Notes: a model not told the origin generated them from the sequence alone. DNA of 64,000 nt from Macrosoma leucophasiata (GCA_036365455.1 JAWQUS010000011.1:7336001-7400000); one strand, 5' to 3'; counted from the stretch's first letter, positions 30,934-42,074 are shown. Program-made: numbers and translations.

Positions 30934-31448
30934 TACAATGAAATGCCTACTTGATTGATTTTGACTTGGCACCGACTGCAACCCTATTAGTAAATAGCAC
31001 ATATAAATAATAGGTAGTATATAATTACAATTAAATCTTTATTATTTTTTACTTTTCAGTTTTGAAGTCGGTTTTTCTTAACGTAGTTATAATTATTTAA
31101 TACTTTTTAGTTTATTGCTGCATTGTCAATTAGATTAATGTTCACATCTGTAAAAACTTTATCCACGAAGGAGTAAATAAGCTGTGTTGTGTCGTCGATG
31201 AGTAAATGTGTCATTGTCACTTGTTGTCATGCGCATTAGGACTATCGAGGACGTCAGTGGATTCAACGCACTGTATGAAAACTCGCCGTCTATTCATATT
31301 CCTTTAGTCTAAGGTGAAAGTAAGTAAAAAAATGCTCATAAAATAAAAACTGATGGGCCTATCTGAATCAAATTTTTATGGGACCAATTCTTAACTATTC
31401 CGCCTCAAACAAAAAAAGAATTACGTAAATCGATCCAGAAATCTCGGC

Positions 31449-31499
31449 GAAATTCGCGTACATACATCAATTTTTTTTTAATGTATGTACGCGAATTTC
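31449..31499. repeat. Perfect 19-bp hairpin
   Basis: GAAATTCGCGTACATACAT / ATGTATGTACGCGAATTTC with a 13-nt T-rich loop. Rep-L copy 1 has only one arm here (ATGTATGTACGCGTATTTC), so the other arm is secondary. Confidence 0.88.
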
Positions 31500-31524
31500 C
31501 TTCTCGTTTTTTGAACTCGGTTAA

Positions 31525-31640
31525 AAATTGAACGGTGTGTTAATTGCAGACACGAGCAAACCAACGCCACTTTGGTCGTTATGTCACCTAAATAATAAAA
31601 ATATGTAGGTACAGTATTCATGTCTTTGTATGCATTTACA
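31525..31640 (+). repeat. 165-bp tandem array, displaced unit
   Basis: AAATTGAACGGTGTGTTAAT, GACACGAGCAAACCAACGCC and ATGTAGGTACAGTATTCATG continue the array interrupted by Rep-L. Confidence 0.88.
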
Positions 31641-31644
31641 TTAT

Positions 31645-31905
31645 TTCTGGACAAAGGCCTCCTCCAAAGATTGCCACAACGAACGCTCCTGGGACGCCCT
31701 CATCCAATGATTACCCGCGACCTTAACCAGGTCGTCGGTCCACCTGGTGGGGGGCCTGCCTACACTTGACTTTCGGTACACGGTCGCCACTCCAAAACTC
31801 TTCTGCCCCAACGGCCGTCAGTTCTGCGAGCTATGTGCCCTGCCCACTGCCACTTAAATTTCGCTATTTGGTGGGCTATGTCGGTTACTTTGGTTGTGTG
31901 TTACG
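31645..31905 (-). pseudogene. RTE-type retrotransposon C-terminal fragment
   Basis: Reversed sequence with GGTCCACCTGGTGGGGGGCC, GAACGCTCCTGGGACGCCC and GTGGGCTATGTCGGTTACTT aligns to 13450-13720. Minus-strand coding for the RPPTRWTDDLVKV-type C-terminus can be followed with frame damage. The (ATG)n tail is absent. Confidence 0.85.
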
Positions 31906-32095
31906 TGAATGTAAAGAATTTTTTATTTACTTTAATGCCGAATTTGAACAACTCTAGTTTAGTTCATTTGGAATTACCTCATTATATTTGTTCAATAAAC
32001 TACGAAAAGACAACTCACTAATCAGAACTGCTTCGTTCAATTGGAAAGTTCGCAGTCAAAGGGAGTTCCATTAGACCTGAGGCGAGTTGGTTCAA

Positions 32096-32461
32096 AAAAA
32101 TTACAATTACTCGGAAATTTGGCAAGCGTAAAGCAATAACGGTTATGTGGTTCAGTCGTATTATTAGACGATATGGTTTCTGTGAGTTTTTGGATTTTTA
32201 GGTTTATACCATTTCTTTTACATCTGAGGCTTTCAATTCTGTCTCAGGTCAGGAGAATAAAATAAATAACTTTGGGAGTTTTAGATGGAAAATATTCCTA
32301 AAGAAATATACACTGGGAGTTTAGCAATAAGCTAGATGAATTACAATTAAATAAATTTAAAAAGCATAACTGACAACTCAAAGTTACATACCAATATGTA
32401 TTAATACTTAAATTCATTTTTATACCACTGCTAATCTATCTTCTACATTATCAAACTCAGT
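32096..32461. other. No recognised feature
   Basis: AT-rich interval without relative in the window. Confidence 0.35.
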
Positions 32462-32576
32462 ACCTCAGCTGAGAAACTTCCAGAAAATGGGAAAATCCCA
32501 ATAGAACCAGAGATAAAGGATTTTACACCGTTATCTCTCATAGCCTCCGACCCGGTAATCGAACCCAGGAAGTTGC
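32462..32576 (-). mobile_element. SINE-B middle fragment
   Basis: AAACTTCCAGAAAATGGGAA, AATCCCAATAGAACCAGAGA and GGTAATCGAACCCAGGA (reversed B-box). The A-box side is missing and replaced by a different sequence with GTTGCTGCATGG / CCATGCAACAG inverted repeats. Confidence 0.85.
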
Positions 32577-32704
32577 TGCATGGTTTCACCATTAATACGC
32601 TGGGGTAATAGTAGTGGAACCATGCAACAGTTCAGATACATGCAACAGCAATTATTATTGGAATCGGCATCTTTCTTGTCAATGTGAAGTTCTTGCTAAA
32701 AAAA

Positions 32705-32940
32705 CTGCCTCGGTAGCCTAGTGGTAGCAGGCCACTACTATTACGCTGAAGTCCTGGGTTCGATTCCCGGGTAGAGGGTTATCAGAGACAGTGGTGTAGT
32801 CCTTTATCTCTGGTCCTATTGAGATTTTTCCATTTTCTGGAAATTTCCCAGTACCTCGAAGTTTGGTAATGTTCCCGGTGATGTCAACAGGCTTGCCACC
32901 TGTTACACGGGCCAAACTCGGAAGAACGGTGAAGTTACGT
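32705..32940 (+). mobile_element. SINE-B, internally deleted
   Basis: Complete head (CTGCCTCGGTAGCCTAGTGG, GGGTTCGATTCCCGGGTAG), body to GTTACACGGGCCAAA, then a jump to GGTGAAGTTACGTGAAG, lacking about 80 bp before the 3' end. Confidence 0.9.
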
Positions 32941-33597
32941 GAAGTTCTTTTTTAAATTTTCCAAGGCGTCACTGAACGGTGTAAAGAATATCCTTACATA
33001 CTCTGTTTGAGTACAAAATGTCATCGATATTCGTTTAGCCGCTTTAGAGTGATTGAGTAACAAACAAACATCCATACTTTCACATTTAATATAGTAGATA
33101 GTAAGATTAAAATCTATGCAGTGGACATTAATTTGGAATTATTTGCTGTCTTATCCTATAAACATTTAAAGCTAGCTGAGGTTAATTTCAATGCAGAATA
33201 CAATTATTTTGCGCATAATTATCGTGAATATTTCAATAGTGAAATTAATTTGAATAATAAGCACTTTAATTGAGTTTATGAGCTTTGAACATTAGAGTTA
33301 ATTATTTTAAGTTAACTACGTTTATTTTGTTATTAACCATTAATTACAATTATGTTACGAGTTAATTATCCTTTAGAAATAGAAGCGTTGTTTGCGCTTT
33401 TACGGTTTTTAAAAATCTTTGATGAAAAGGATTATAACGTTACCTAAAGAGTTTTGGCGGGAACCTCGAAAGAGGCGTATGGTGCTCTTATTTTATTTCA
33501 CTTTCTTGGTGTATTTTTAAGTTATATTGAATAAAATTGGTGGCATTTTGTTTGATATAGGTTTATTACAGTGCCCGTGTATAGTGAAATAGAATAA
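32941..33597. other. No recognised feature
   Basis: A short tail-like motif ACAAACAAACATCCATAC near 33060 suggests a minor TE scrap. The rest is unassigned. Confidence 0.35.
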
Positions 33598-33840
33598 CAG
33601 TGCGAAAATACGACCTTTCAGGTTGTCTCCAAAACTACATTGTAAATGTTCTGGTAAAGTAGCCATCGCTTTACTCGAATAACTTGATTGTAACTCACTT
33701 GACTGACATATTATACTTGATAACTTATATACTTGATACTTACATATTATACTTGATGACTATATTATACTAACTTTGACGCTGCTTATATAAATATGAA
33801 ATATCGTTTTACTTGACACTGGCAATATGCGTAATAGCGA
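33598..33840 (-). repeat. Rep-O copy 2 with open ATG frame
   Basis: Inverted relative of 256-470. On the minus strand it reads GATGGCATCGCTATTACGCAT-like left edge, a TATTATACTTGAT-rich spacer in place of (CAGT)n, then GTAAAGCGATGGCTACTTTACC. The frame MATLPEHLQCSFGDNLKGR is open and continues a few codons. No GTAAGT donor is present at the equivalent place (CGTATTTTCGCAC instead). Confidence 0.5.
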
Positions 33841-34867
33841 TGCCATAATAACAAAAAAAAAAAGCTATAAGTACGAGTATACCTAATCTTTTATTACATT
33901 ATGTCCATTTCTTTCTAATAACGGATTTGGCATTAAGCTTTCTCTTTCTAACCTCACTGTGTGAAACAAATAAATTTACCGTCTTTTCATCATTGACCGA
34001 CATCGAATAAACCTGTGTGTGACCTCTTTACCTTTTACGGACTAGTTATGATCACTTTCCTTCCCTTATTAAAGAAAGTAGAATTGTTCCCTTGTTTTTC
34101 AATTCAGCTTAAATAACCTCATACATCAACACGTATTTATGTTTAACACACAAAAAATTAAAAGCACCTCATAATCGAAAATCCATAGGCAGACCTCTAA
34201 AAAGGGTCTGACAGGTGCGCGCCAAGTCGACCTTCAACTGTCAACCTCAGAAATTAATCCTTGAGGCAATGTTGTGGATTTAATTTCTGTATCCTGCTTT
34301 GAACGCGGCTTATAGATCTTTGAAGATAAAAAACGATCGAAAGTTCTCGTTAAATTATCTTTTTTTTATCAAATACATTTACCATACTTCGGTAGGTACC
34401 TACATAAAATTTGAGCATCAAGTAGAACCCAGTAGAAGTAGATAAGCATGCTACGTGCAATGAGGTTATTAGAAGATACAAGAAACAAACAGCCGGTTCT
34501 GTTTTTAAATTGATTTGAGTACTCTTATGTATGTATGTTTAAAAGAGCTTCTACTGAGTTTGTTAGGTAGTGGAGTTCTTCTCAGTAGTGACTGCACTTG
34601 GAACTCTGCTAAGCGAATAACTTCGATTTTGTTTGGAAGAATATTTTTTTCTTTTTCTTCCTACTAATTCTTGGAAGGGAGGAATTGAAGATCTTATGAT
34701 ATTTAAACTTAAAGTTTTTTATCACTATTTTAATTATCATAATATCTGTTTTACTTTATGTAGGTAATAGTTATTCACTCTAGGTAATTATTGGTTCTTA
34801 TTGAGTTTTCGAAAATGGTTGTAAAATCTTACTCGAAATAAAAAATATTTTCTTTCTTTTTTTCTTT
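33841..34867. other. No recognised feature
   Basis: About 1 kb AT-rich, with AACAGCCGGTTCTGTTTTTAAATTGATTTGA at 34488-34518, a short string that recurs at 38128-38155 and hints at a small dispersed repeat. Confidence 0.35.
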
Positions 34868-34970
34868 CCTATGGATGGATGTATCTTCACGCCAAGTCCC
34901 TTACGGGGTAGACAGAGAGTATAGATTGGCAGGTATCACGGTTCTGACACACCTCTCGTGCTTTTATGAT
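34868..34970 (-). mobile_element. Rep-G
   Basis: ATGGATGGATGTATCTTCACGCC, CCTTACGGGGTAGACAGAGAG and CACGGTTCTGACACACCTCTC, like 26640-26735. Confidence 0.85.
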
Positions 34971-35940
34971 TCAGGATTATGTGATTAAACTGGAGTTAAC
35001 TTAATAATTTATTATGTTTATTGATTTTAGAATACTTTTATCGTTCAATTTCGGAACATAAACTAATGAAAATATTCTCCAAAAAAATATAAAATCAAGC
35101 AACTACATCTAGCGGAAATTAGATAAAATGCAAATATTTTTTAATTAATTTAGTTATTATTAAGTTTCTCATTACGCCTCATGAATAATACGCGCGAATA
35201 TATTTGAATACATAAAAGAGCAGCTCATTCTAAGAAAACCGTATTTCACGAAACTTTCCAAGCTGTAACATCTCTTCAATTCCTTTTACTGAGTTTCTTT
35301 ATTCTTAAGCCCATGAACACATAATCGAGATTGAGTCCATACATTACAGTTTACATACGTGACAGTGAAAAAAAATGGTTGTCCTAAAACTCAGAAGACC
35401 CCGTACTTGATTTCCCGATGGGCAGGACGTGAAATACGAAACTAAATGAAGTGGGGATACAATCCGATACAAATGTAATTTGTGAGCGATAACGCAATAA
35501 AAAATATATGGTTCCATCAAAGACAGATGTACAGGGATTGACGTATAACATTTTATAAAAAAGATCTAATGCTTTTTGAATTAACAGAAAATTGGATGGT
35601 AATCAAATTGTTAATCTTCTGGGCTTTCCCTGTGAAAAGTCTCTTTGAAGACATTCTAATTAATAATCATATTTTTGCATTATCTGACATCAGCAATACA
35701 GGCAGACTAATGGAGTACAATTATGAAATGCAAATGTATATTATTATGACATATTAATATGAACCATTATGCATTTATGCATCGGGATATGCAGCCAGGA
35801 TTTACCGAATAGGAATTTTAAACTGACGTTAATGTACTTGTTTCTCCGCCGAAGCCTGTAATAAGACTAGAGAGAAAATTGACCTGATCAATATATTAAG
35901 ATATTGTTGTGTTGATAAAATAATATTACACTATTTACAT
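34971..35940. other. No recognised feature
   Basis: About 970 bp AT-rich. The 62-codon frame at 35569-35757 has no motif. Confidence 0.4.
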
Positions 35941-36022
35941 TTTTTTTAATGTAATTAAAGTGGCAAACAAGCGTGCAGTTCACATTGTTAAGTGATGACT
36001 GCAGCCTATAGACACCCACACA
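35941..36022 (-). mobile_element. SINE-A 3' fragment
   Basis: T-run, GTAATTAAAGTGGCAAACAA to AGACACCCACACAATGA. It is directly followed by Rep-G. Confidence 0.88.
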
Positions 36023-36108
36023 ATGAGGTATATCAAGACCGGGATATCTGGCGCTCAACACTCTCTGCCTACCCCGTTAGGGACCTGGCGTGAAGATACA
36101 TACATAAG
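36023..36108 (+). mobile_element. Rep-G
   Basis: GACCGGGATATCTGGCGCTC, CTCTCTGCCTACCCCGTTAG, ACCTGGCGTGAAG and ATACATACATA tail. The tail-right orientation shows the family's 3' end directly. Confidence 0.87.
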
Positions 36109-36628
36109 GGGTCATTAAATACGTATTTATTAAATACGTTTATGTAAATCGCATTCAACTCTGTCTAAAAGTTTTGGAGCAGTGCTTGAAGTAAATATTC
36201 AATTGACCATAACTTTTTTCCCTAAACAGATTTTGACAAAACAAACACAACATAATTGTATGATACTCACCTGTAAAAACCGCGTTCAAATCCGTTGAGT
36301 AGTTTCGAAATTATGACGTACCACAGACAGACAGGCAAAAAATCCAAAAAATGTTTTTTTGGTTTCTACTGGTATTACTCTTCTTTAATCGCCCCCTATC
36401 AGTTTTTTGGCAAAATATTTAATGTACAGGCACTCAATTCTTATTATTTTATTACATGTATTGATAATATAGTTAGGTTTATGGATCCAACTTATTTTAT
36501 GGCAACAAATCTTTCCTGTTACAGTTCGAAACAGACATAAATTAGTATCTACCAATGACTAAAGAAACGTAATATTTGGTATGTACTTCTATTACATAGT
36601 TACACGGTTCACTTAGACATTAAATTTC
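36109..36628. other. Unassigned, includes a TE-like tail
   Basis: AAATCCGTTGAGTAGTTTCG and CAGACAGACAGGC near 36290-36330 are typical of retroposon 3' regions, but no relative was found in the window. Confidence 0.35.
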
Positions 36629-36672
36629 TGCCTACCCCGTTAAGGACTTGGCGTAAAGCTACATACATACAA
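36629..36672 (+). mobile_element. Rep-G 3' fragment
   Basis: CTGCCTACCCCGTTAAGGAC, TTGGCGTAAAGCTACATACATAC. Confidence 0.8.
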
Positions 36673-37131
36673 AATTTGACAGACACTTTTATTGAGACAC
36701 CCTATGTAATTCTCTCACATACGACTTCAATGAAAATAAACTTGATATAATATTACAGCTTCAAACATTACCGTACCTTTTCGTGTGACGAACCATTAAA
36801 ACTGTTCAATACAGAATGTTTTTCATTGGGTTTTAGTCAGTTTTTTCAGCTAGTTTTTTACAGAAGCGTTTCACTTGATAGCCCTAACTGTCAGTTTATG
36901 ACCGAGCGTTGGACTGTATTGGTCGTTTGCAAACACAACGACTACTTTTTGTGGTTGCCGTTTTCGGATAATAGTTCTGTCGTTTTGACGCCGGGCGAAT
37001 GATCGTTATCTAAAAAACATTACTTTGCGCTTGTATTTCATAATCAAAATATCTCAATTTTTCTCGAATGTCAGAAACAGATCACCTGACGGGGTTGTAG
37101 CTTATTAGCTACTATTAGGTATCCACATCGA
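36673..37131. other. No recognised feature
   Basis: No relative in the window. Confidence 0.35.
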
Positions 37132-37418
37132 AGTTTTTTTATGTTTTAAAAGTGGCAAACAAGCATACAGTTCACATTGATGTTAAGTGATGACTGCAGC
37201 CTATAGACACCCACACAATGACCAGAGGTAAAAATGCAGATGCGTTACCACTCCTGAGGCCTAAGGTCTTATGCCTCTGTGCCGGAAATTACAGGGCCGT
37301 ACATTACCACCTGACCGGAACACGATAGTGCTGAACACTACCATTTAGCGGCAAGTATATTAGGTAATGCGGTGGTGAATACGCCCGCGAGCTCCGTCAC
37401 TGGAGCTCTACCACCAGT
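37132..37418 (-). mobile_element. SINE-A (alpha), full length
   Basis: One of the best-preserved alpha copies, from TTTTTTTATG tail side to GAGCTCTACCACCAGT, with CCGGAAATTACAGGGCCG (alpha marker reversed). Confidence 0.92.
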
Positions 37419-37822
37419 AAACTTAATTTTGTTTAACAACATAGCAATAACATAACGAAAGCCAAAAAATAATAGTAATTATTATTATTATATGTTATTA
37501 TATTTTATGGTAAATTGAAGTTTTAAAATTTGTTAACACTTGTGTACATTGTTAAAATATTAATGAATGAATATTACTAGCAATAAATGCAGTAAGCACT
37601 GCTAAATTGAGATGGGTAGGCATGATAAGAAAATCAATACCATTTCAATGAGGTCAATATTATTTATTTAATTTATTTAAGCTTTTGCACATACATTATG
37701 TACAGAGGCGGACTTGATACCTAGAGATATTCCCTACCAGTCAACCTACAAGCCAAAAATAACTGTCAAAGGTGCATTAAGGTAGGAGGGAAATTACATT
37801 TGAGAAACAAAGAATTATATTT
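37419..37822. other. No recognised feature
   Basis: AT-rich with short ATTATTATT runs. Confidence 0.35.
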
Positions 37823-38025
37823 GACGACCTGGTTAGTCTAGCGGTGTGAGATGACTGTTTGATTCGAAGGGTCGCGGTTTCGATCTCCGCACCGGGACAA
37901 ATATTTGTATGGCCTACAGATATTTGTTTCGGGTCTGGGTGTTTGTATATGTGTTGTATGTGTACAACGGCACCCACGACACAGGTTTATACCTACTGTG
38001 GGGCTGTGTAAGCGTAAAAAAAAAA
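37823..38025 (+). mobile_element. SINE-C, full length
   Basis: GACGACCTGGTTAGTCTAGC (A-box), GGTTTCGATCTCCGCACCGG (B-box), GTACAACGGCACCCACGACA, GTGTAAGCG then A-run. Confidence 0.92.
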
Positions 38026-38891
38026 TGTAATGTAAATATATTTATATAATATGTACATAATAACCTATCATAATTTAAAATGTATAGATATAAATAATAT
38101 ATTATAGAGTAGACAAAGGGGACAAGCAGCCGGTTCCGTTTTTAAATTGATTTGACGGATATTTTGTATGACATTTTCACGTCAGCTGTCATGTTACTAT
38201 GGGAGAGTGCAGGTAATTGTATGCAAAAACTGGAACCATGCCATCAAGGGGAATGTCCAGTCTAGTACTTTATTACTTATTCAATGTACTATTTTCTTTT
38301 TGCTACTATTTTTCTCTTTGTTGCCCGATGAAGTAAACTCAACGTAGGTAGCTTAAAGCAATGCAGTAACGAAGACGTACCAGGTAATTGCGAAGTAGTT
38401 CGCTTCAAAGGTTGAAAATATCAAACGTATTTCAACTTTAAAAATAAGGTGGAAATAAATCGTACATGTTCGATTCCAAACTTCTAAAGATAGAAAGCTC
38501 TGGTTGGCTTTATGCAAGTTGTCTGAACGTTTCAAGTAGATATTTCCGTTGATTCCATCTGATATTTCATGCTATCTGCATTCTTAATATTTTTTAAATT
38601 CATTTTAACTTTTTAAAAATAATTTCTGAAATGAAAGGGGAGGGGAGGGGAGTCGTCATATTATCGCTGTCATGTGAGGTCGTTTTACGATGCAAAAATC
38701 CTTTTTACTGACAACCAAAAATATGGGTAACTACTAACCAATGTGTTTTCAATATGCACTCACGTTTATAACAACCCGTATTGATCATTTCTGGAAAATA
38801 CAGTGAACCATTGGAGTAGGCAAAGATAATTAGGTATATATACCAAACTGAAATAAGTAAACAAAAATTCAAGGTCAGTCATAGCATTATA
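38026..38891. other. No recognised feature
   Basis: Includes GGGGAGGGGAGGGGAG at 38638-38653, three G-runs only, so a quadruplex is not asserted. Confidence 0.4.
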
Positions 38892-39136
38892 TCCGTGCTT
38901 CGGAGGGCACGTTAAGCCGTCGGTCCCGGTTGCTATCGATGGATAGCAGTCGTTAAACCTTGTCGGAGGCCTTATGGGCGGTTTGAAAACATCCGACAGT
39001 GGGTTGGCCACTAACCCACCCACCTCCACCAATCAGCATTGGAACAGTGTGGTGGATTAAGCTCCAGGCCTCCCCCTAAAAGAGGTGAGACTCGTGCCCA
39101 GCATTGGGACGTATAATGGGTTGCCATTATTATTAT
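38892..39136 (+). mobile_element. Retro-D, 5'-truncated, with 10-bp target duplication
   Basis: Starts GTGCTTCGGAGGGCACGTTA, ends TGGGTTGCCATTATTATTATT. TAGCATTATA flanks it at 38882-38891 and 39137-39146. Confidence 0.94.
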
Positions 39137-39146
39137 TAGCATTATA

Positions 39147-39649
39147 GAAGAGACTAGATTACTTAAGTCCTATCAACAAACAACTTTAGGCAAGTCATTT
39201 ACTTTAGCCCCAGCCCCTCAGTGTTATTATGTAAAACATAACGACTAAATAAGATAATGTAAATAAAAACTCGCAAGAATCGCAAGCCCGATGGTATTTT
39301 TTGTAAATATAACCAATTTCCTAGGATCTTCTTATGGCAAAACCAGAGTAAATAGATACAAACAGTATGGAAACTAAGCTCATTTTATAAAATATTTACC
39401 TACACTCCATTGAAGCAACAGGGGTGTCACAATTTTTTTTTAATAATGGTGTTATTATTTTTGCATTTACTGACGTTTACTCAATCGTATTGGGATGTTG
39501 ACTATTTTTTTTATTGGTTACCCTGTAATAGTATTGGATAAATAAATACAATTTGTCTTTGAAACATATAGTCAATAAGTACTTAAAAGTTGTTAAGATA
39601 TAACGATTCAAAATGTTGCGAATTGTGAAATGACTCAAAACGTGAACGG
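39147..39649. other. No recognised feature
   Basis: AT-rich interval without relative in the window. Confidence 0.35.
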
Positions 39650-39783
39650 TGCGAAACCACCGTTTGATTCGAAGGGTCGCGGGTTCGATCCCCGCACCGG
39701 AACAAATATTTGTATGGCCTACAGATATTTGTTTCGGGTCTGGGTGTTTGTGTATGTGTTATATGTGTACAACGGCACCCACC
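39650..39783 (+). mobile_element. SINE-C, both ends trimmed
   Basis: ACCGTTTGATTCGAAGGGTC, GGGTTCGATCCCCGCACCGG, stopping after CAACGGCACCCAC. Confidence 0.9.
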
Positions 39784-39844
39784 CGGTATTATTTACATAT
39801 ATAAGTAGTTATAAAAATATTAAACATATACTATAAGAAATTAA

Positions 39845-39975
39845 AAAATAGTGCGCCGCCGGCAGCGGGAACAGGGTTCAAGCTATGGGTGGTTAGGGTC
39901 ACGGAGACAGGAACCTTCTCACTATACGTGCCGTGCCGAGGAGTACCGCCTTCTGTATTAGACCCATGATCCAAC
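39845..39975 (-). pseudogene. Jockey/R1-type LINE reverse-transcriptase C-terminus
   Basis: The minus strand encodes GLIQ, KAVLLGTARIVRRFL, SP and a stop at 39899-39901. It is followed by a 3' UTR-like stretch with CCCGCTGCCGGCGGCGCAC and an AT-rich end at 39845. Lepidopteran Jockey-clade (BMC1-like) elements end in this way in my recollection. Only about 22 codons remain, an extreme 5' truncation. The longer 80-codon minus frame over the same DNA is in another phase and is not the real one. No target duplication was identified. Confidence 0.6.
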
Positions 39976-40099
39976 CTTGATCTTATTATTATTATAGTTT
40001 TAAGTACGGCAGACAGTTTAATTTTGATATAACTTGTAGATCTTTGTTTTTTGTTTTGTCTTAAAAATAACAAAACTGAGAACTAATTACTTGGGTGAT

Positions 40100-40430
40100 T
40101 TTTATAGTTCTGATGACATTAGAATCTGTGGAATACTGCAACGAGTTGTCGAGACCGGGCGAGTTTCTCTTCCCCTCACACACTCGGGTAAGCAGGATAA
40201 TAAATAGCTACCCCGACGAACTTCGTATCGCCTTAGAGGTATAATCAAATTGTCCAAAAAATCGAAAACAAAAATGGTGTGAATCACCCTTACCACTTAG
40301 GGATATAAAAAAAGACTACAACCGATTCTCATACACAAAATTTCATAGTGATCGGTCTAGCCGCTGCGGAGGAGTATTGTTACAAACACTGTCACACGAG
40401 ATTTTTTTAAATATGTTAGATATTATAACA
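40100..40430 (+). mobile_element. Dispersed TE fragment, non-coding
   Basis: CCCGACGAACTTCGTATCGC, AACCGATTCTCATACACAAAATTTCATAGTGATCGGTC-like order (quoted in parts) and ACTGTCACACGAGATTTTT. A 3' region type that I know from lepidopteran retroposons. No second copy in the window. Confidence 0.4.
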
Positions 40431-40539
40431 ATACATCATTCTTGCCTTTCAAAATCACCAGGAAGTTTAAAAAACGATAACTCCGGTTTTGATGATGCAG
40501 AGTTCAAACAGTCGTATACCACGCAATACGCTCGTGGCA

Positions 40540-40710
40540 TCTTTAAAACACTCTTGGAAATAAAAACAAATCGCAACGTGACCGCTCGCCTCGATGCGAC
40601 ACTCGCTACTGTAGCACTGCGAAAACCGCTTAGAGGCCTCGTAGATGCGCATGTTTGTGTGAGTGTGTCGTTTTGAACGCTTTGTATGTAGTTACATTAC
40701 TGTTTACAAT
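40540..40710 (+). repeat. Dispersed repeat related to 16540-16620
   Basis: GATGCGCATGTTTGTGTGAG and ATGTAGTTACATTACTG recur in altered form at 16560-16616. The 99-codon plus frame that ends here has no motif. Confidence 0.45.
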
Positions 40711-41086
40711 CTATTTACTGTGGCAAAACTACGAAAACTTGTTCCCTGACTCAGGACTTGGATTACGGACCTCATAATGGCCGTAGTAACCTACTCCATC
40801 CAGACAGAAAAAAATCAAAGCTGAACCTATATTATTTGATATTGTCACTAACTGTTTATTTTACAAAACTTGTGAGGGAAGTTATTGTAATAGATATAAA
40901 GCCTTGATATAATAATTTAAGAGCTAAAATTTGCATTAGGTACCACGTTGTTCAAATAACAAAGCTGAAATGGATTAGCCTAATTCTCTCATCCCCTAAT
41001 TGAGTACCTACGTTACGCTTTCTGTGTTACAAATTTATCACTCACGATTATTTTGTGTTTAATGTTCTTATTATGTGTTTGTATAT
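40711..41086. other. No recognised feature
   Basis: No relative in the window. Confidence 0.35.
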
Positions 41087-41177
41087 TTTTTTTATGAAAG
41101 GAAGACAAACAAAAGAGCTCACATTGATGTTAAGTGATGACTGCAGCCTATAGACATCTACACAAAAACCAGAGGCA
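41087..41177 (-). mobile_element. SINE-A 3' fragment
   Basis: T-run, CACATTGATGTTAAGTGATG to ACACAAAAACCAGAGG. Confidence 0.85.
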
Positions 41178-41391
41178 CACCGCGGACACTCCGCCAAAAT
41201 TCCATACAAACGCTTAATTTGGTCTCTATTACACATACATCAATCAGTTACGTGTGCACCTGTGTGCGTAGCACGTAGAAAATACCAACTGTCGCCGATA
41301 AGAGGGGAGGAGGTTGGGTGATGCGGGGAAATCGGGCGGGACGTCGAAGTGTCCACTCTATACGTAGTATTATTAGATATAATAATAATTA

Positions 41392-41677
41392 TTTTTTTTT
41401 ATGTAGTTGAAGTGGCAAACAAGCATGCAGTTCACATTGATGTTAAATGATGACTGCAGCCTATAGACACCCACATAAAGACCAAGGTCAAAATGCAAAT
41501 GCGTTACCATTCCTGAGGCCTAAGGTGTTATGCCTCTGTGCCGGAAATTACGGGGCCGTACATTACCACCTGACCGGAACACGATAGTGCTGAACACTAC
41601 CATTTAGCGGCAAGTAAATCAGGTAATGCGGTGGTGCCTACGCCCGCGAGCTCCGTCACTGGAGCTCTACCACCAGT
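41392..41677 (-). mobile_element. SINE-A (alpha), full length
   Basis: Well-preserved copy. It carries the minor variant ACCAAGGTC in place of ACCAGAGGTC, shared with 22408, 42995 and 50838. Confidence 0.92.
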
Positions 41678-41694
41678 AAAACCACATATTCTCT

Positions 41695-41745
41695 GCCAGA
41701 GGTCAAAATTCATATGCGTTGCCACCCCTTAGGTAATGCGGTTAA
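41695..41745 (-). mobile_element. SINE-A scrap
   Basis: CCAGAGGTCAAAATTCATATGCG and TTAGGTAATGCGG joined by a deletion. Confidence 0.7.
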
Positions 41746-42074
41746 GGTTACAACCTAGAGCTCTTTCACAAAATGTCTACCTACTGATTGTTCTTCTTTG
41801 CATTCGCCTTTTCCTGTAAAGCCTTGTTTGCACCTAGCTATTAATTTAGGCTAGTAGAGAGTAATTTAGAAACTAAAAAACTCGCTACTGCCGAAAAATC
41901 GTTCGCAATGTGGTTGAGTATAGTTCACAAGTGAGTTGTGTTTTAGAAGATGAATAGTCTACAACGAAATAAAGTAAATAAACTTCCTAAGCTGATCGTA
42001 ACGAACAAATTAGGTACTAGCTTGGTGCGAACTAGGCTTTAAATGAAGTCGTTTTTTACAAGTGACGTTTTAAC
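41746..42074. other. No recognised feature
   Basis: About 330 bp without relative in the window. Confidence 0.35.

Larger units (their letters stand above)
30626..31522 (+). mobile_element. Rep-L copy 2, fold-back form, inserted in the 165-bp array
   Basis: Left arm 30630-30745 and right arm 30985-31095 are inverted copies of AACGTTAAG...ACCGACTTCAAAACTG to CTATTTACTAATAG, about 110 bp each, around a 240-bp spacer. The right part continues as the reverse complement of Rep-L copy 1. Its insertion splits the array between CGGTT and AAAATTGAACGG. A perfect 19-bp hairpin lies at 31449-31499. Confidence 0.85.

Noticed and set aside
30221..31640. CRISPR-like array
   Set aside because: Unit of 165 bp, only about three copies, no constant-length unique spacers, in an insect genome.
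38638..38653. G-quadruplex
   Set aside because: Only three G4 runs before the sequence breaks; a fourth run is lacking.
39831..40073. 80-codon minus frame
   Set aside because: Out of phase with the recognisable LINE C-terminus KAVLLGTARIVRRFL in the same DNA.
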